A stretch of DNA of 64,000 bases from contig CP136066.1 of assembly GCA_032622095.1 (NCBI GenBank), forward strand, positions 154,529,152 through 154,593,151. Reading direction: 5' to 3'. Position 1 is the stretch's first letter. Each line of letters begins with the position of its first letter. A program made the translations under genes and the position numbers. The stretch comes from Siphonodentalium dalli (Eukaryota > Mollusca > Scaphopoda > Gadilida > Siphonodentaliidae). Below are positions 15,401-30,100 of this stretch, piece after piece. The notes beneath the pieces were generated by a model that had not been told where the DNA came from, did no database searches, and was given only the letters and a program-made list of their open reading frames with translations.

Positions 15401-18147
15401 CTGCGGCAAGGTATCCACTCAACGCACCACGTGATATCAATTTAAATTAACTTGGTAGTTTATATTTTTTGAAAACCCAATAAAATGAGGGCAGTCGGCG
15501 ACTTTTTCGGCGGTCGGTCGGGTTAGCAGAAACAGTGTACTTTTTTCTTCTTTTTTTTAATTTGCAATAAAATGGTCTCAGTCGGCGACTTTTTTTAACG
15601 GTCGGTCGGGTTAGTGGAAACACAGGTATTATTTTTTTAGGCCTTACTTTACTGGTGTTGCTGTTACGCCTGAATTTAGTGTGTCTGACATTTGCAGAAT
15701 GAGGTCCCCAGAGGGTGAATTTAGTGACGCTATACCGCATAGCGGGCTAGCATCACCAAATTCACTCTTTGGGGACCTCATTCCACTTAGGTATCAACTG
15801 CTATGGGAGAACTAGGATCAGATTGAAGTTCCCCAGTTGAAGTTGGTGATGTTCACCCATTTGTCACCTCGATTTACAAATGAAGGGATATAGAAACTGA
15901 CTAAAAACAATGTTAATTTGAGAATATGAGGCCTAAGCAGAATGAGGTCCACAGAGGGTGAATTTGGTGATGCCAGCCTGCTGTGTGGGTAGCATCACTA
16001 AATTCACTCTCTGGGGACCTCATTCTGCAAATGTCAGACACACTAAATTTAGGCTTGGTTTCTGTTCCTTTCTAGTGGAACCAGACTATGCTGACGAAAA
16101 GCTTTTGGAGGAAGACATTAATGCTCCTGGTGATGGCAAAGGGTAAGACTTTTAACCAGTGTTCACTGCATACTAAAACATTTCATTTGGCACCAATATT
16201 TGGCAAATATTGAGTATTTAGTTTGGAATCATGCTGTTGGATGTTCATATGAAATTAAAGCAGCTCATAATGTTTCAGCTTCAAACTAAACCTAGTAATT
16301 GATCAAACTAAACCTAGTAATTGATCAAACTAAACCTAGTAATTGAATCTTTGACCATTGTGGTGATGATAATAGGTCGAAAATATTACTTAGTACTTAG
16401 ATAGGAATGCTAGACCAGATACTCTGACGACATAGACGACTATATCAGTAAAACCCAACAATGACTACTGTATTGTTATTTGCTGCAGTGTGCTGCAAAA
16501 AGGGACCCATTCTACTTTTTTATGTGATAATTGCCATTCTGTTCTGCTAGTGTTATGGCTGTCAAACTAATCCCTAGGGAGAAGGCTTAGAGCACTGTTA
16601 TGCTTTTGTGGCAGAGATGGAGATCAACAGTAACCAGGGGAGAAATCAGTAGGTCTCAACTCTATTGAGGTGAGGTGTTGCAATAATGGTTTATGGAGAA
16701 CTGATTAACCCCAAGGAGAGTTTGATTTCTGGAACTAGTTGTTCGGTCCTATTCACAACTCAACGGGTGAGACAAGAAAATAAACTTGGATTGCAGATTG
16801 TTCTGAGCAGTGTTCATGCTGGGACGAAAATCTTTTGGCCAATTTTTTGTCCAATTCTGATTTTTTTTGGCCAAATTAAAAAAATTTGGTCAAAATAAAT
16901 CCTTGTTTTCTGGTCTCACAATTATTTAATATTTTGTTATTTATTTAACATTAACATTCTATATAATTATGTCCATACCTTCAAATACGTGTCTAGACTT
17001 ATTTAATCCCACCATTGTTATTTGATGATGACACTATAAATTTGATTCTCATGTCAAATCAATTTGAGTTTTTTAATTATGGGGTAAAAAAACTGGCCAA
17101 ATGAAATTTTGTTTGGCCATTTTCTAAAAAATATTGGCCAATTTGGCCAATGACAGCATGTACCCTGGTTATGAGTTCTGATAGAGTATCAGTCTGTTCT
17201 ATTCCAGGGCAAGCTGCATAAAATATACCTTTTTAACATGGATGCAGTTTATTAATTATGACACATTTAATTTTATTCATTACAGATCCCGACATCAGGG
17301 TAATGTATCTTGGTTGCGAAGGACAGAATACATATCAACAGAATATAATAGATTTGCTCAGAAATCAGACAGATCAGAGGCCAGGTATGAAAACACAACA
17401 AGTTATAACTTATTGCATGATCTCCCCCCCCCCCCCCATTCAATTACCAGGCCTGGTTTATAGAAAATCCATGGTGGCAAAAAATCTCTCTCCTGAGACT
17501 TGCTTAGGAGAGCAAATTGCCCATGCTGAACAATATGTTGTTATTTTGCACCAAAAACGGCCTCAAATGCCCAGTGAATGTGTATTTTTCATGTAATGAT
17601 AATACATGCAGTTGAGTTAAACTTCAATCCAGAACAATACAGCAGATTGAGCCAAATAAAGTTCAACTATCAGTAAATTTGAGTTTATTTATTGACAAAC
17701 CCTCTACCCTATAAGGATCAGCTCAACAACATTCAAGAGAATTTTCAGTTAAAAGTTCAATATTACATGGGATTGGGTTTGACAAACAGTGTGACTCTTG
17801 TAGTATGTATATTAGTACCATGCTACTGGTGATATAAACAGAGTCACTCACATGTAAGTTTAACCCTTTCAGTGCCAAGTCCGATTTTTGTATCAACCCA
17901 TATTTCCTTGATCATTTTTCAAATTTATTGATTATAATAATGTGATACATTGATGGAAAGAGCTCTTAATGTATCACATTATTATAATCAATAAATTTGA
18001 AAAATGATCAAGGAAATATGGGTTGATACAAAACTCGGACTTGGCACTGAAAGGGTTAATACTGTATAGAATTATCAAACACTCAGGTTCAGCTAAGTTT
18101 TTAGCTCTTGTAAAGTTTGAGCTATTGCCATGGCTTGGTATCAGTCA

Positions 18148-18184
<37 letters not shown>

Positions 18185-21100
18185 ATGGAGATGTCTGTCA
18201 ACAATTTCCATTAGCATGAGATACAGGTCATACCTTTGGTGGGATCATTTTGAAACTTGGACATGGCTGTTGACATTGACATGTAGATGGGAACCAGTCA
18301 TTTTGGGGTCGTTGGCCATAAAACATGGCTGCCATCTTGGAATTGACTCTTTACATGACTAAATCCTTTGGCGCGGGCTACAAGTCATACCTTTGGCCAG
18401 ATCATTATGAAATTTGTCATGGCTGTTGATAGCGGCCATCATGAATTTAAATATTCAATCCATTAGCATGGGCTTTTGGCCGGAGTGTTCGTCTGATTGT
18501 CATGAAATTTGACATGATGTTAATATTGACATGCAGATGGGAATGAATCATTTTGGCCATAAAACATGGCTGTTGGCAGCCTTCTTGTATTTTACTCTTT
18601 GCATCGCTAAATCCTTTGGCAAAACCTACAGACCACATCCCTTATATGTTCATCACCAAACTTCACATGGATCATTGGGGTGACCTCTATATGGGAGCCA
18701 TCATTTTTTTCGAAATTTGTAAAAACATATTTGAATATATCGGTACACCCTGCATCTCCCATTAATCAGAGAATTGTTTTTAAAATTTACAGGTATGTTT
18801 AGGATCACCTCTAGATGGGAGCTATCGAAATGGAATATTTTTTTTATGAAAACATGGCCACCAGCAGCCATCTTGGATTTTACTCTTTGCATGAATAAAT
18901 CCTTTGGCACACCTTATAGACCACATCCCATATACGATCGTCACCAAACTTCATATGGATATGTTGGGTGACGTAAATGGGAGCTGTATAATTTTTCTTA
19001 ATTTTGGCTGGGAAAACATGGCCACCATGGATCTTCAGGATGACCACAAAATTGGAGTAATCTAATTTTTCCAAATTGTTTTTTAAAAACATGGCCACCG
19101 GCTGTAATTTTGGATTTTACTCTTTGCATGACTAAATCCTTTAGCACACCTACAGACCATCCCACATCTGATTGTCACCATACTTCATATTGACCTTTGG
19201 GGTGACCACCTGTGGCCATCTTGGATTTTACTTTATATTTAGCTCTTCATTTTATTTGTAGACTTGATTCTAATATTAATTAGACATTCAACTTTCCGCA
19301 TTCCTAATCACTCCATTGACTGTAACACATGAAATTATCCCCTCTCCAATTTGAGCTACAATATCGTTGACACTTTCATTAGCTGATAATACAAATACAG
19401 AAGGAGTCCTATTTATTGGAGGGAAATGTTTAGATAACAAGTTCAACAAATTACCTTATTATCTGAACATTTCCGTAGGGAACTACTTGTCAATGATTAT
19501 TTAGTATAGAAACAGTTAACTGCTTTACCACAAAGACCAACTTTCAGTCAATCTTCTTGTTTGGCACATATGAGACACCACTCTTTAGTCACATATTCAC
19601 AGCCATCAACTTTTGATGTCTCAAACTCAATTTGACCTCCCATATTCCATTTCTTGTACATATTCAAATTAAACGTTATTGCCTTTGGCAAGATGATCAT
19701 CTATGATTGTAATCGAAACTGAACACCAGAAGCTACTTTCCTGGAAAAGTACAGTAATGCCCTAATTAATCAACTGCTTAACCACAGCAGAATTATGGGT
19801 AACTTTTCAGGATTTAGTCGGAAATATGGCTTGTTGCCATTCATCGAAAGCTCTCACTGAGAATGGCAACAAGCCATAAATCCTGAAAAGTTATCCATAA
19901 TTCTGCTGTGGTTAAGCAGTCGATTAATTAGGGCATTACTGTATATCACACTGAGCTTTCATAACAATTTTGCCAGTTATAAATTCAAAGCATGCCCTGC
20001 ATGTGCTATTGTATGTGCATCGCGTGATATGAAATCCGGCATCTGACTTTGCTACAGCGTAATACACAAAACTTGGACTGATGACACGTGGTAACTGATT
20101 ATATAATAAGTGAATTTATGTCTACACTTCAAAGGCCTGAAGTTGCGCTCAGTTAACTCCCTACATACAGATTTGCAATCGCTCGATTTCATTCCCTATA
20201 CTCTGAATGCTTTTATCCAATTTATTATCTACCTCACCCATAGAACAGCAATTAATTGACTTAGGGACGAGAAAAAAACAAACCCAGAATTAAAACTTCA
20301 CAAGCGGTCTGAGCACGATAAATTGCTCACGTGATATTGCCAGGCTTGAATTACTGAAAACACCATTGTAAAAATAAAGATTGTTTTTTTTTGTTATCAT
20401 ATAAATGTATTCAGGCGATGTATGCAATGCATGTCAAATGTTCTCTTGTTAATTGTGTAAACCTATTAATTTTTGTTACTGGACTTGTTTAATCCCATAA
20501 TGCTTGAAATATTATCCATGTTTTTGAAGAACAGTAATGTGCTCCTCAGAGAGCAGTTAGTTCTGTTATAATTATGACCATATGGTCACTAGTTAATATC
20601 AATTACAATCAGAGATATGAGATGGTGATGGTATAGAAGTTAGAACACACTGTGTGTTGACTTGATCGTTCACTTAAGATTGTTATTGTAGGGTTGGATA
20701 CAGGATCAAGCAAAGCATGAAAGATGAAGAGATTTATAAAGATAAGGATAGTCAAATTGAAGCCATTGAGAAGACATTTGTCGAGGCAAAAGAACCAGTA
20801 AGTTTTACAAATATATCTCTCTGAAAAAAATGATCTGTTTAATTTCCCTCAGTGCAGCGTACAAGCAACATCTCTCATCCAATCTTCATATGGATCTTCA
20901 GGGGTTATCTCTGGAAGGGAGCCATCCAAAATTCATTCAAAAACAATCACATAGCTATTTACACTTTAGCGGCACATTGCTTTAGTACAAATTTAAGACA
21001 TTATCTCATTTAATTTACATTTCCCATTGATAAACCATGTGAAATTGATGGAAGTGCATGAATCAATTGATATTTACCGAGCGTAGGAATTGCTAATCCC

Positions 21101-24100
21101 TCGGCACGGGACTCATGTATGAGCTTGCATTAAATTTATTTATAGTTATAACTGAGTGACCAGGTATGTGTGCTAATTCTCTATACAAGACAATCCTGTG
21201 AGATAAATAAGTTACCGTGGTGACTCTGTTATATCTATAGGTTGTTAGACATAATGTACTAATTTTATGTTTTTAATGGACATTGAGCTAATATATAACA
21301 AAGATAAGGCCAAGTTCGTACTTCAACATTAACCCGTCCATGACTGCAGCTTCTTAAAAAAAATTGAAAACCCTGTGCCAATGCATTCACTTATATAATT
21401 ATGCAAGTCTTCCATAGGGAGCCTCGTATATATAAGAGAATGCATTGGCCTAACAATATTTACATTGATCTTGTAAGCCAGTGCATTGTCTTATATATGC
21501 AAGGCTCCCTTTGGGAGACTCGCATATATAAGAGAATGCACTGGCACAGAATATTTAATGCCGCACCAGCACAGCTCCCGTCATGAAAGGGTTAAAACAA
21601 CTTTAGATGCTGAATTTTGTCTTATACCTTTCAGATATATAAACATTACAGTAAACCAGGAGTTAAACCGGTTGAGGTATTACCAATATTTCCAGACTAC
21701 AATGTAAGTACTTCAATTATGATCAAGCCTGCAAATAGCATGTCTGTCATGAGGTCACCAGAGGGTGAATACAGTGACGCTATACCGCACAGTGGGCTAG
21801 CAAATTCAGAGGTCTCCAAGAGGGTGAATTTGGTGATGCTAGCCCACTGTGTGGGATAGCATCACTAAATTCACCCTCTGGGGACCTCATTCTACAAATT
21901 ACAGACACGCTATTTGCAGACTTGATTATGATACATTTAATTATAGGATGTGATTCATATTCACAGCACTAATCAATGAACATGAACCAATTATGTGGTA
22001 TTTCTTTGAGCTATGTCACGTTTTTGACACTGACACCATATTTGGTTCAAGTTCCCATCTCTTTGGAAGCTAAAATTAATTTCCGCAATTATCTCACAAT
22101 TAAGACTTATATATATCTTACTAGAAGGTGACCCGACTTCGTCCTGGCTTTGACCTTGAATTGTCTATTTTGAAGGCCAAGGTCAAGTGGGGTCACGATT
22201 TGACCCGTCCAAAACACAGTGCCCGAACAAAAGTACCCGTCGAAATCCATCCGGTTTTACCCGATTTGACCTTGAATTGACCATTTTGAAGGTCAAGGTC
22301 AGGTGGGGTCAAACACCAACACCCCAAAAATGGTGGAAATCGGCCCAGCGGATACCGGGAAATCGGCCCAGCGGATACCGAGATACCCTATGCATCAAAT
22401 TTCGTCCGTAAAAATCCGCCAGTTTAACCCGATTTGATTTCCACTCAAGTATATAAACGCGCCTCATGTACGCACGCTCATTAATTATCAAGTTTCAACG
22501 TAAAGATAAATTACCATCGGTGCCCGAGATATCGCCAAGACGTCTGAAACAGTCAAATGCATCGGCTGGTTAAGCGTTAACGTGATCTAACGTTATGACC
22601 TCTAACGACGTCATAGAAGTTACGCATTGTTTTTATCCTGATGGAAGATAGTACCACTTCTTCTTGATAATTGAGGCAGATAACTAAAACGGATACATAC
22701 GCATTATATATCGATGGAAAGAGGAAACACGAAAGATTCTCACAGTTTCATTATTATGACTGGCATTTTATTATTCGCGCTGTTTCGAATCGATTTGTAA
22801 GCACCGAACTCAAATGAAAGTCCCGTAACAAAGCGTAAAAACAGATTTGACCTCGGCACGTGAAAAGTTGACCTCGGATCTGAAAATCAATAGGCCTATG
22901 TTACTCCTGGCCCGAAAATACCCCCACATACCAAGTTTCATCGAAATCGGGTCGGCCGTTTTCGAGTTCATCGATTACACACAAACAAACAAACAGATCT
23001 TCAAAAATATATAATAGATTAAGGCTTACTTATCTCTTAATTAAGACTTATTATCTCTTAATTAAGACTTACTATCTCTTGATAAAAATGTTGACATTCT
23101 TGAAGCAGTATTGAACTTGATTAAATTGCCATTCCACCCTTTTACTAGTTCAGATCATGTACTTTTTATAGTAGTTATTCATTTCCATTTGTATATTTGC
23201 TGAGAACGCTGTTCCCAGAATTTCACTTCTAAAACTATGATTAAAGTCATCTTTTTGACATTTTTATTAGTTTAAACATATTTATTTGCTCATACATACA
23301 TGTGTCTAAACAGAGTACATATTAAAGCAAAGGATTGGAGGACAAGTGCTAAACACTTAGAGTTCCCCTCCTCTCCCCAAATTTTATTGTTATATAATAT
23401 GCTTGATGTTGTCTTCAGATAGTATAGATTCCTTCTTGTGGTGTACTAGCTTAACAATTAAGTAGTTTTCTGTGCAGGTCCATCTAAACCTTTCCACCTC
23501 CTGACATAGCTCAGGCATGGAAACCCCTTAAATAAAATTTTAATTAATTAAAATTTTGTTTTCAATTGCAATATGTTCACTGTTTCACCACTTCTAAATA
23601 CAACTGAATTCATTTTTCTTTGTTCACAGTTATGGAGGATACCATTTGCACAGGTCATATTTGATTCTGATCCATCTGATCAAACAGGGAGAGAGAAGAG
23701 CCAGCAAATGGAGGAAATGTCACAGGCTATGATTAGGTAATTTTCAAAACCATGATTTCTCATCTCATGATTATACATCAGAAGCAGGGTTTCCACAATA
23801 GGGGCAGCGGGTCCCTTTTAACCCTTTCATGATGGAGCTGTGCTGGTGCTGCATTAAAGATCCTGTGCCAGTGAATTCTGTTGTATATGCAATTCTCCCA
23901 TAGGGAGCCTCACATATATAAGAGAATTAGTGATGAGCCGATTGTCAAATAGAGCCTTGCGCCGATTGCCGATTATTTGAGATCACAATCGGCCGATTCA
24001 GGGGCCGATTCCGATTATTTCAATAATTATAGCAGAATATATGTTATATGTGTTATATAATACTTAGAATTATAGAAGCAAGCAACAAACGAAATAATAT

Positions 24101-27100
24101 GCCAGTACACAGTATACATAAGTATATGTTTGGGTAAGTATATAGGTGGGCATGGGCGGACTTGTGATCGAATACAGGCAACTTACCCATGTATTTTAGG
24201 CTATTCCATAACAAATTGTTTGAAAGTTTGATGACATGTCCACGGTTCGTTTTTGATAACAATTCATCAAACGGCATTTTTCTTTAATTCCAATTCAAAG
24301 ACATCACATCAAAGGAAATGAGCCGACTGAACTAGTTGCAAGTTACACCATGTTCATGTCAATTTCACAGACACGATTCGATTTCAGCGTGGTCATCATA
24401 ATAATCATTGGTGGTGACCTATACGTGACGTCACACGAGGCTGACTGGATGGAATGACATTGTCTTTGACTATTTAAAGTCACGTGACATGCACTTTCGG
24501 TTTCTATAGTATAGTTTATACCTGTTACGCTGTATGTACTATATAGATAGCTCAGTTGTACTCCGTATGCATACATCTTGATTTTTGATAGTCTGACATA
24601 AATCAAAATGTCTACATGTTGACGAACAATAAAGTTACCTATGGGCGTACATGAGTCCCATGATATGTACGTTGTGTACATCATAATGCTAATGAAATCA
24701 ATCGACTGAAACGACTGTTCCGGTATGCCAATAATTAATGATTATGCGCAATCACGGTGTCATGCTTGCAACGTCACTCTAACACAAAGTGTCACGTGCT
24801 TCCCGGTGATCCCCACTATATATTGTTCAAACATAGACCCAGGTACGGCCGGGGTATTGAAGAGGGCATGTCTTTATATCAAGTTTGTGTTTTGGATCAC
24901 TTTCCCCATGTTTACAGGTCATTTATTCAACAAAACATCGTCATATTTAAACCAGTTCATTGAAGAAAAACAAGCACCTATTTATTATTTAGACAATCGG
25001 AAATCCCGATGTTCAAACCCGAGTACCGATTGTCATCCGATGGGCCACAATCGGCCGATTCCGATTGTCGTTCCCGATTATCGGCTCATCACTAAAGAGA
25101 ATGCACTGGATTACAAGGTCAATGTTAATATTGTTAGCCAATGTATTCTCTCATATATGCAAGGCTCCATATAAGACTAGCATATATAAGAGAATGCATT
25201 GGCACAGGGTTTTAGCAAAATTTCAGGAAGCTACATTCATGGAAGGGTTAAGGTCCCTTTCCCCTCTCCTAAATTTCCACTCCAACATATTTTCCTACCC
25301 GATCCATGGATTAATGCGTACAACACATGTGTATATCTGTCGCTAAATCAAACCAACAGGGGTTAATAAACAAAGATAATATTACTTGCCCATTTTTTGC
25401 TGACCTGACCAGGGTGCTTTCACGTTAAATGTTGCATGATTTCGGTCACAGAGGGTGAAAAATAAATGTCTGATTTTGAGAGAGTGTTCTTATAGAATGA
25501 GATTAAAGATATCACAGACCTGCAACTATACCCACATTATTTTGGTGAACCACTTTTCAATTAAAAATGCAGTTACTTTTCAAAATGAATACTGTTTTAT
25601 TAAATAAATAAAAGGTGTCAAGAAACCGCACCTCAATATTGTATAAAATAAAATTGGCAAGCCATTTATAGATAAAATATAAAATATAACAAAAAACTAG
25701 TAGCATTTGTTGAAAATATGGAAAATTTTAGCCGGAAAGTCAAAACTCCTTTTTTGGACTAAATACTAGTAGATATTCGCAGTTTGTTATGGACTGAGAT
25801 TTCACCCAGTGGTCATAGGGGTACTATCCCCCCCCCCCAAACCCTAGCGGAAACCCTGTCAGAAGGTCTATAAACGAGATCATAGTTTCAATCAAATATC
25901 TAATAATTTGCTTGTTTTTCCATCAATATATTTTGTATGCTCAACTGCAACAAATAATACTTAAGATGTCAATAGTGGCTGCACTGCATAAACTCTTTCA
26001 TATCTCTTCCGGGTCACAATTACAACAACTGACCTCACACAAATGAGTGGTTGAAGATTTTGCAACTAGAATCACGTTTATATGCTCTTCAAATAAATTT
26101 TTGTGATGAAGCAGTGAATCAAACACTGGGGCTTTGATGAGTCTAAAATCATTATAAAGAAAGTTAACATACAGTAATTCCCTAAATAATCAATTCCTTA
26201 ACCAAAGCAGAATTATGGGTAATTTTTCAGGATTTTGTCGGAAATATGGCATGTTGCCATTCATCGGAAAGCTCTCATTGAGCCATAGTTGATTATTTAG
26301 GGCATTACTGTAAGTTTATATATCCTATTCTGTTTGCAGAGGAGCTGTTGATGAGAATGGTGAGCAATTTGTTGCATACTTCATGCCAACAGAGGACACC
26401 ATGAACAAGAGGAAGAGGGATGATGACGACGGACTATTCTATACTCCAGAGGAAGAGTATGTATATATTCACATTTAACCCGTACCCTGTGCCAATGCAT
26501 TCTCTTATATATGCAAGTCTCTCATCGGGAGCCTCACATATAAAGGAGAATACATTGGCCTAACAATTCACATTCTGGGGACCTCATTCTGCTTAGGCCT
26601 CATCTTCTGGGACGTACCAATAGTCCCAAATTAACATTGTTTTCAGTTACTTTTTCCCTTCTTTTCTGTTTCTATATCACCTAATTTACAGAAGATAAAA
26701 TGCATAATCAAGGTGACTAATGGATGAACATCATCAACTTCGACTGGCAAACTTAATCTGATCCTTCGTCTCCCATAGCAGTTGAGGCCTCAGCAGAATG
26801 ATGTTCCCAGATTGTGAATTTGTAAGTGCTAGGCCGCTGTGCCGGATAGCGTCTGACACTAAATTCACCCTCTGGGGAACTCATTGTGCAAATGACAGTC
26901 TATTTCAAGCCTTGTTTGTGTCAATGAGGACTTACTCTTCTTTTCCTTTCTAGGTATGACTATGTCTTATCACGAGAATACAACTGGAACGTCAAGAACA
27001 AGCTGTCTCATGGATATGAAGAGACCTATTTTTTCACATTTCGAGAAGATGGAATATATTATAATGAATTAGAAACCAGGTACTTATAACCATAATCACA

Positions 27101-30100
27101 GTAATATAGAACCAGTCAGGCATGAGTAGATATAGAACGAGTCATAGATGGGAACGAGTCATTTTGGGGTCATTCAGCCAAAAAACATGGCCGCCAGAAG
27201 CCATCTTGGATTTTACTCTTTGCGTGACTAAATCCTTTGGCACACCCTACAGTCCACTTCCCTCATCAGATCATCTCCAGACTTCATATTAATCTTGATA
27301 TTGATCTTACTAGATGGAAGCTATCAAATGTTTTTGAATTTCTTTGGAAAACATAGCCGCGAGCAACAATCTTGGATTTTACTTTTATATATATATCTCT
27401 TCATGTTGATAATCTAGTATTATTTAGACATTTCAACTTTCCGCAATCATAATTGCTCCATTGATTGTAACACATGAAATTATTCCCTTTCCAAGTTGAG
27501 CTACAGTGTCATTGACACTTTCATTTTTCTGTATATTTGTCAATCTTTGTTGCATCTCTTAACTTTTCAGGGTACGACTGAGTAAGAGAAGAAAAGCAGC
27601 TGGTGCTGGAGTTGCTAAATCGAGACTTGTGGTCAAACATAGGGATCTTAATGAGAAGGAACAGAAGGCTCAGGTTAGTATCAATGTTCATTATGGTGGT
27701 TATGATTTCATTTGTCGTAATTGCTACACCATTCATGATTCAATTTTCTCAGATTTTGCAACTTATTAAAGGTTGCTTTAAAAAATGTATGGCCGACCTC
27801 AGAATGAACATGTTTTTTCCTTTTAATCACTGGGGGGAAACTGTTTCACAAGAATCGATTCTATCGCCTTTCGGGTTCCGTCTCTATCGAATTAAGTCCC
27901 GTCTCTTTCGCGACTTGAAACAAATGTTTTCAAAGTTTTGACCTCCATTTATACACTAAATGTTAAAACAGAACGTATTTTACAAAAATTAGGGCTAGAT
28001 TGTGTCTTTGTGCGTAATTATTGGTGATAATAATGCGAAGTGGGCAATTTTTTGCACACTTAGAAGAGTAATGTGTTTGTGTGCATTTCCTTTGTAAATT
28101 AAGCAGCATTTTGATGCTCCGTTTATCGGCCTTTTTACCTTTTAATTAGACTGAACTATGTCTTCTTGTATGATCGAACACCAGGACACGATTACAGCAC
28201 AGCTCTCGATGGCTCCTCATAGCAAAATACCCTCAAATTAATTCATCAAAATAAGCAACGCAATGTTCCGATTCTAATGTGATTTTTATGTTCACGATCG
28301 GTTCTTTCGCCCCCCCCCGTTTAATGTAATATTATATTCGACCAGATAGTTCATTTGTGTTTCTAGTTGCCATATTACCATATATGGTTCAAACTATAGT
28401 CACAGCAACACCAATATGAGTTTTTTAGTAGTCCCAAAGCATCATAGGTTGGATATTAAAGATTATCGGTCGATCATCTTTAATATCTGACCTATGATCG
28501 TTTGGGACCACTAAAACTCATCTATTGATTTACTATGGCTACAATTTTAAACCATATATGACCATGTATTGTCATTGGGCAACTATAGATGTACAATCAA
28601 ATAATCTGATCGAATATGAATGTACTGTAGACAGGAACGAAAGAACCGATCGTGAACATAAACATCACAATAGAATCGGAACCGTTTGTTGCTTTTTGAG
28701 GCACTAATTTGAAGGACTTGTACGGCGAGGAACCGTCGGGAGGTATTGTATTATAATTATCTAATGTTCAACCATAAAACTTGACAAGTTTCAGTCCAAT
28801 TTAAAGTAGACAAGGCCGATAATCTGAGCATCAAAGTGCTGCTTAATTTTCATGGGAAATGCACCCAAATGCACTACGTCTCTAACTTTGCACAACATGC
28901 AGCCGATTTTGCATTACTGTCATCAATAAATACGTATAAAGACATAATCTGTCGATTGTTATTGGAGAATACATTCTGTTTTGACATTTAGTCTATAAAC
29001 AACGGTCAAAACTTTGAAAATATGTTTTAGAAATCGCGAAAGAGTCGGAACTTAATTCGATAGAGACGGAACCGGAAGGGCGATAGAATTGATTCTGGTG
29101 AAACAGTTTCCCCCCAGTGTTAATGTCATCACAATTAGTTCAAATATGTTGTATTTATAGTAGAGCCATATTAATAAATAAGTTAAAGTGCTGTGAAACA
29201 CTCTGGATTGGTGATCAAATAAAATTGAGAATTATTTTGTTCAAAGTAGTTATTTTTTACGAATATTAATCCAAAATGACAACACACACCGTCATTGTTA
29301 TATATTAATTAAATGCAATAAATCTCGATGGTGAAATCATTTGTGTCAGTTCATTGTAAATATTTACAATTTAGCGTAGTTCAGACGATGTTTTCTATCA
29401 GGTCTAAGGTCGATTTCTTTGAAATTGTCTGCGATGTTAGTAGAATTCTACATTCCTCCAGTTGACATAGCACATGAGTACTAACATACCAATTTCACAC
29501 ATACAAACAAGTCCATAATATGTCTTTAATTATTTCTGTGACATTCGACCACAGATGACAGGAGTAACTAACCTTCCAGACAGCAGCATGTACAAGCCTT
29601 GAAATAGTGTGTCTGACGTTTGCAGAATGAGATCCCCAGATGGTTAATTTAGTGATGCTAACCCGCATCTGGGAACCTCATTCTGCTTAGGCTTCAACTG
29701 CTATGGGAGACTTTTAATCAGATTGTTCCCCAATTGAAGTTGTTCACTCATTAGTCACCTCGATTATGCATTTTATATTCTTCAAATCAGGGGATATATA
29801 AACTGAACAGACTGGAAAAAGTAACTAAAAACAATGTTAATTTGAGACTATAGAAACTTCCTAGAAGATGAGATCTAAGCAGAATAAGGTCCCCATATGG
29901 TGAATTTAGGGATGCTAGCCTGCTGTGTGGGGTAGGGTCACTAAATTCACCTTCTGGGTACGTTATTCTGCAAATGACACACACAATTTCAAGGCTTGAG
30001 CATGTACGTTAAACTTTTGATGACTAAATTCTCACTGATTAGTGGTTCACTTGGGGAATGTTCAGATAATAAGTTCAACAAATAGCCTAACTGTTCAACT

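Larger units (their letters stand above)
23785..25858. mobile_element. Outer CAGGGTTTCC element holding two nested insertions
   Basis: Ends CAGGGTTTCC and GGAAACCCTG with flanking TCAGAAG on both sides (23778-23784, 25859-25865). hAT-like ends, though the duplication I can see is 7 bp. It contains the TTAA element 23822-25247, which contains the hAT 23928-25094. A relative lies at 35486-38122. Confidence 0.65.

Noticed and set aside
24725-25174. 149-codon frame on the + strand
   Set aside because: It runs across the end of a hAT element into a MITE hairpin, has no recognisable domain and so is chance.
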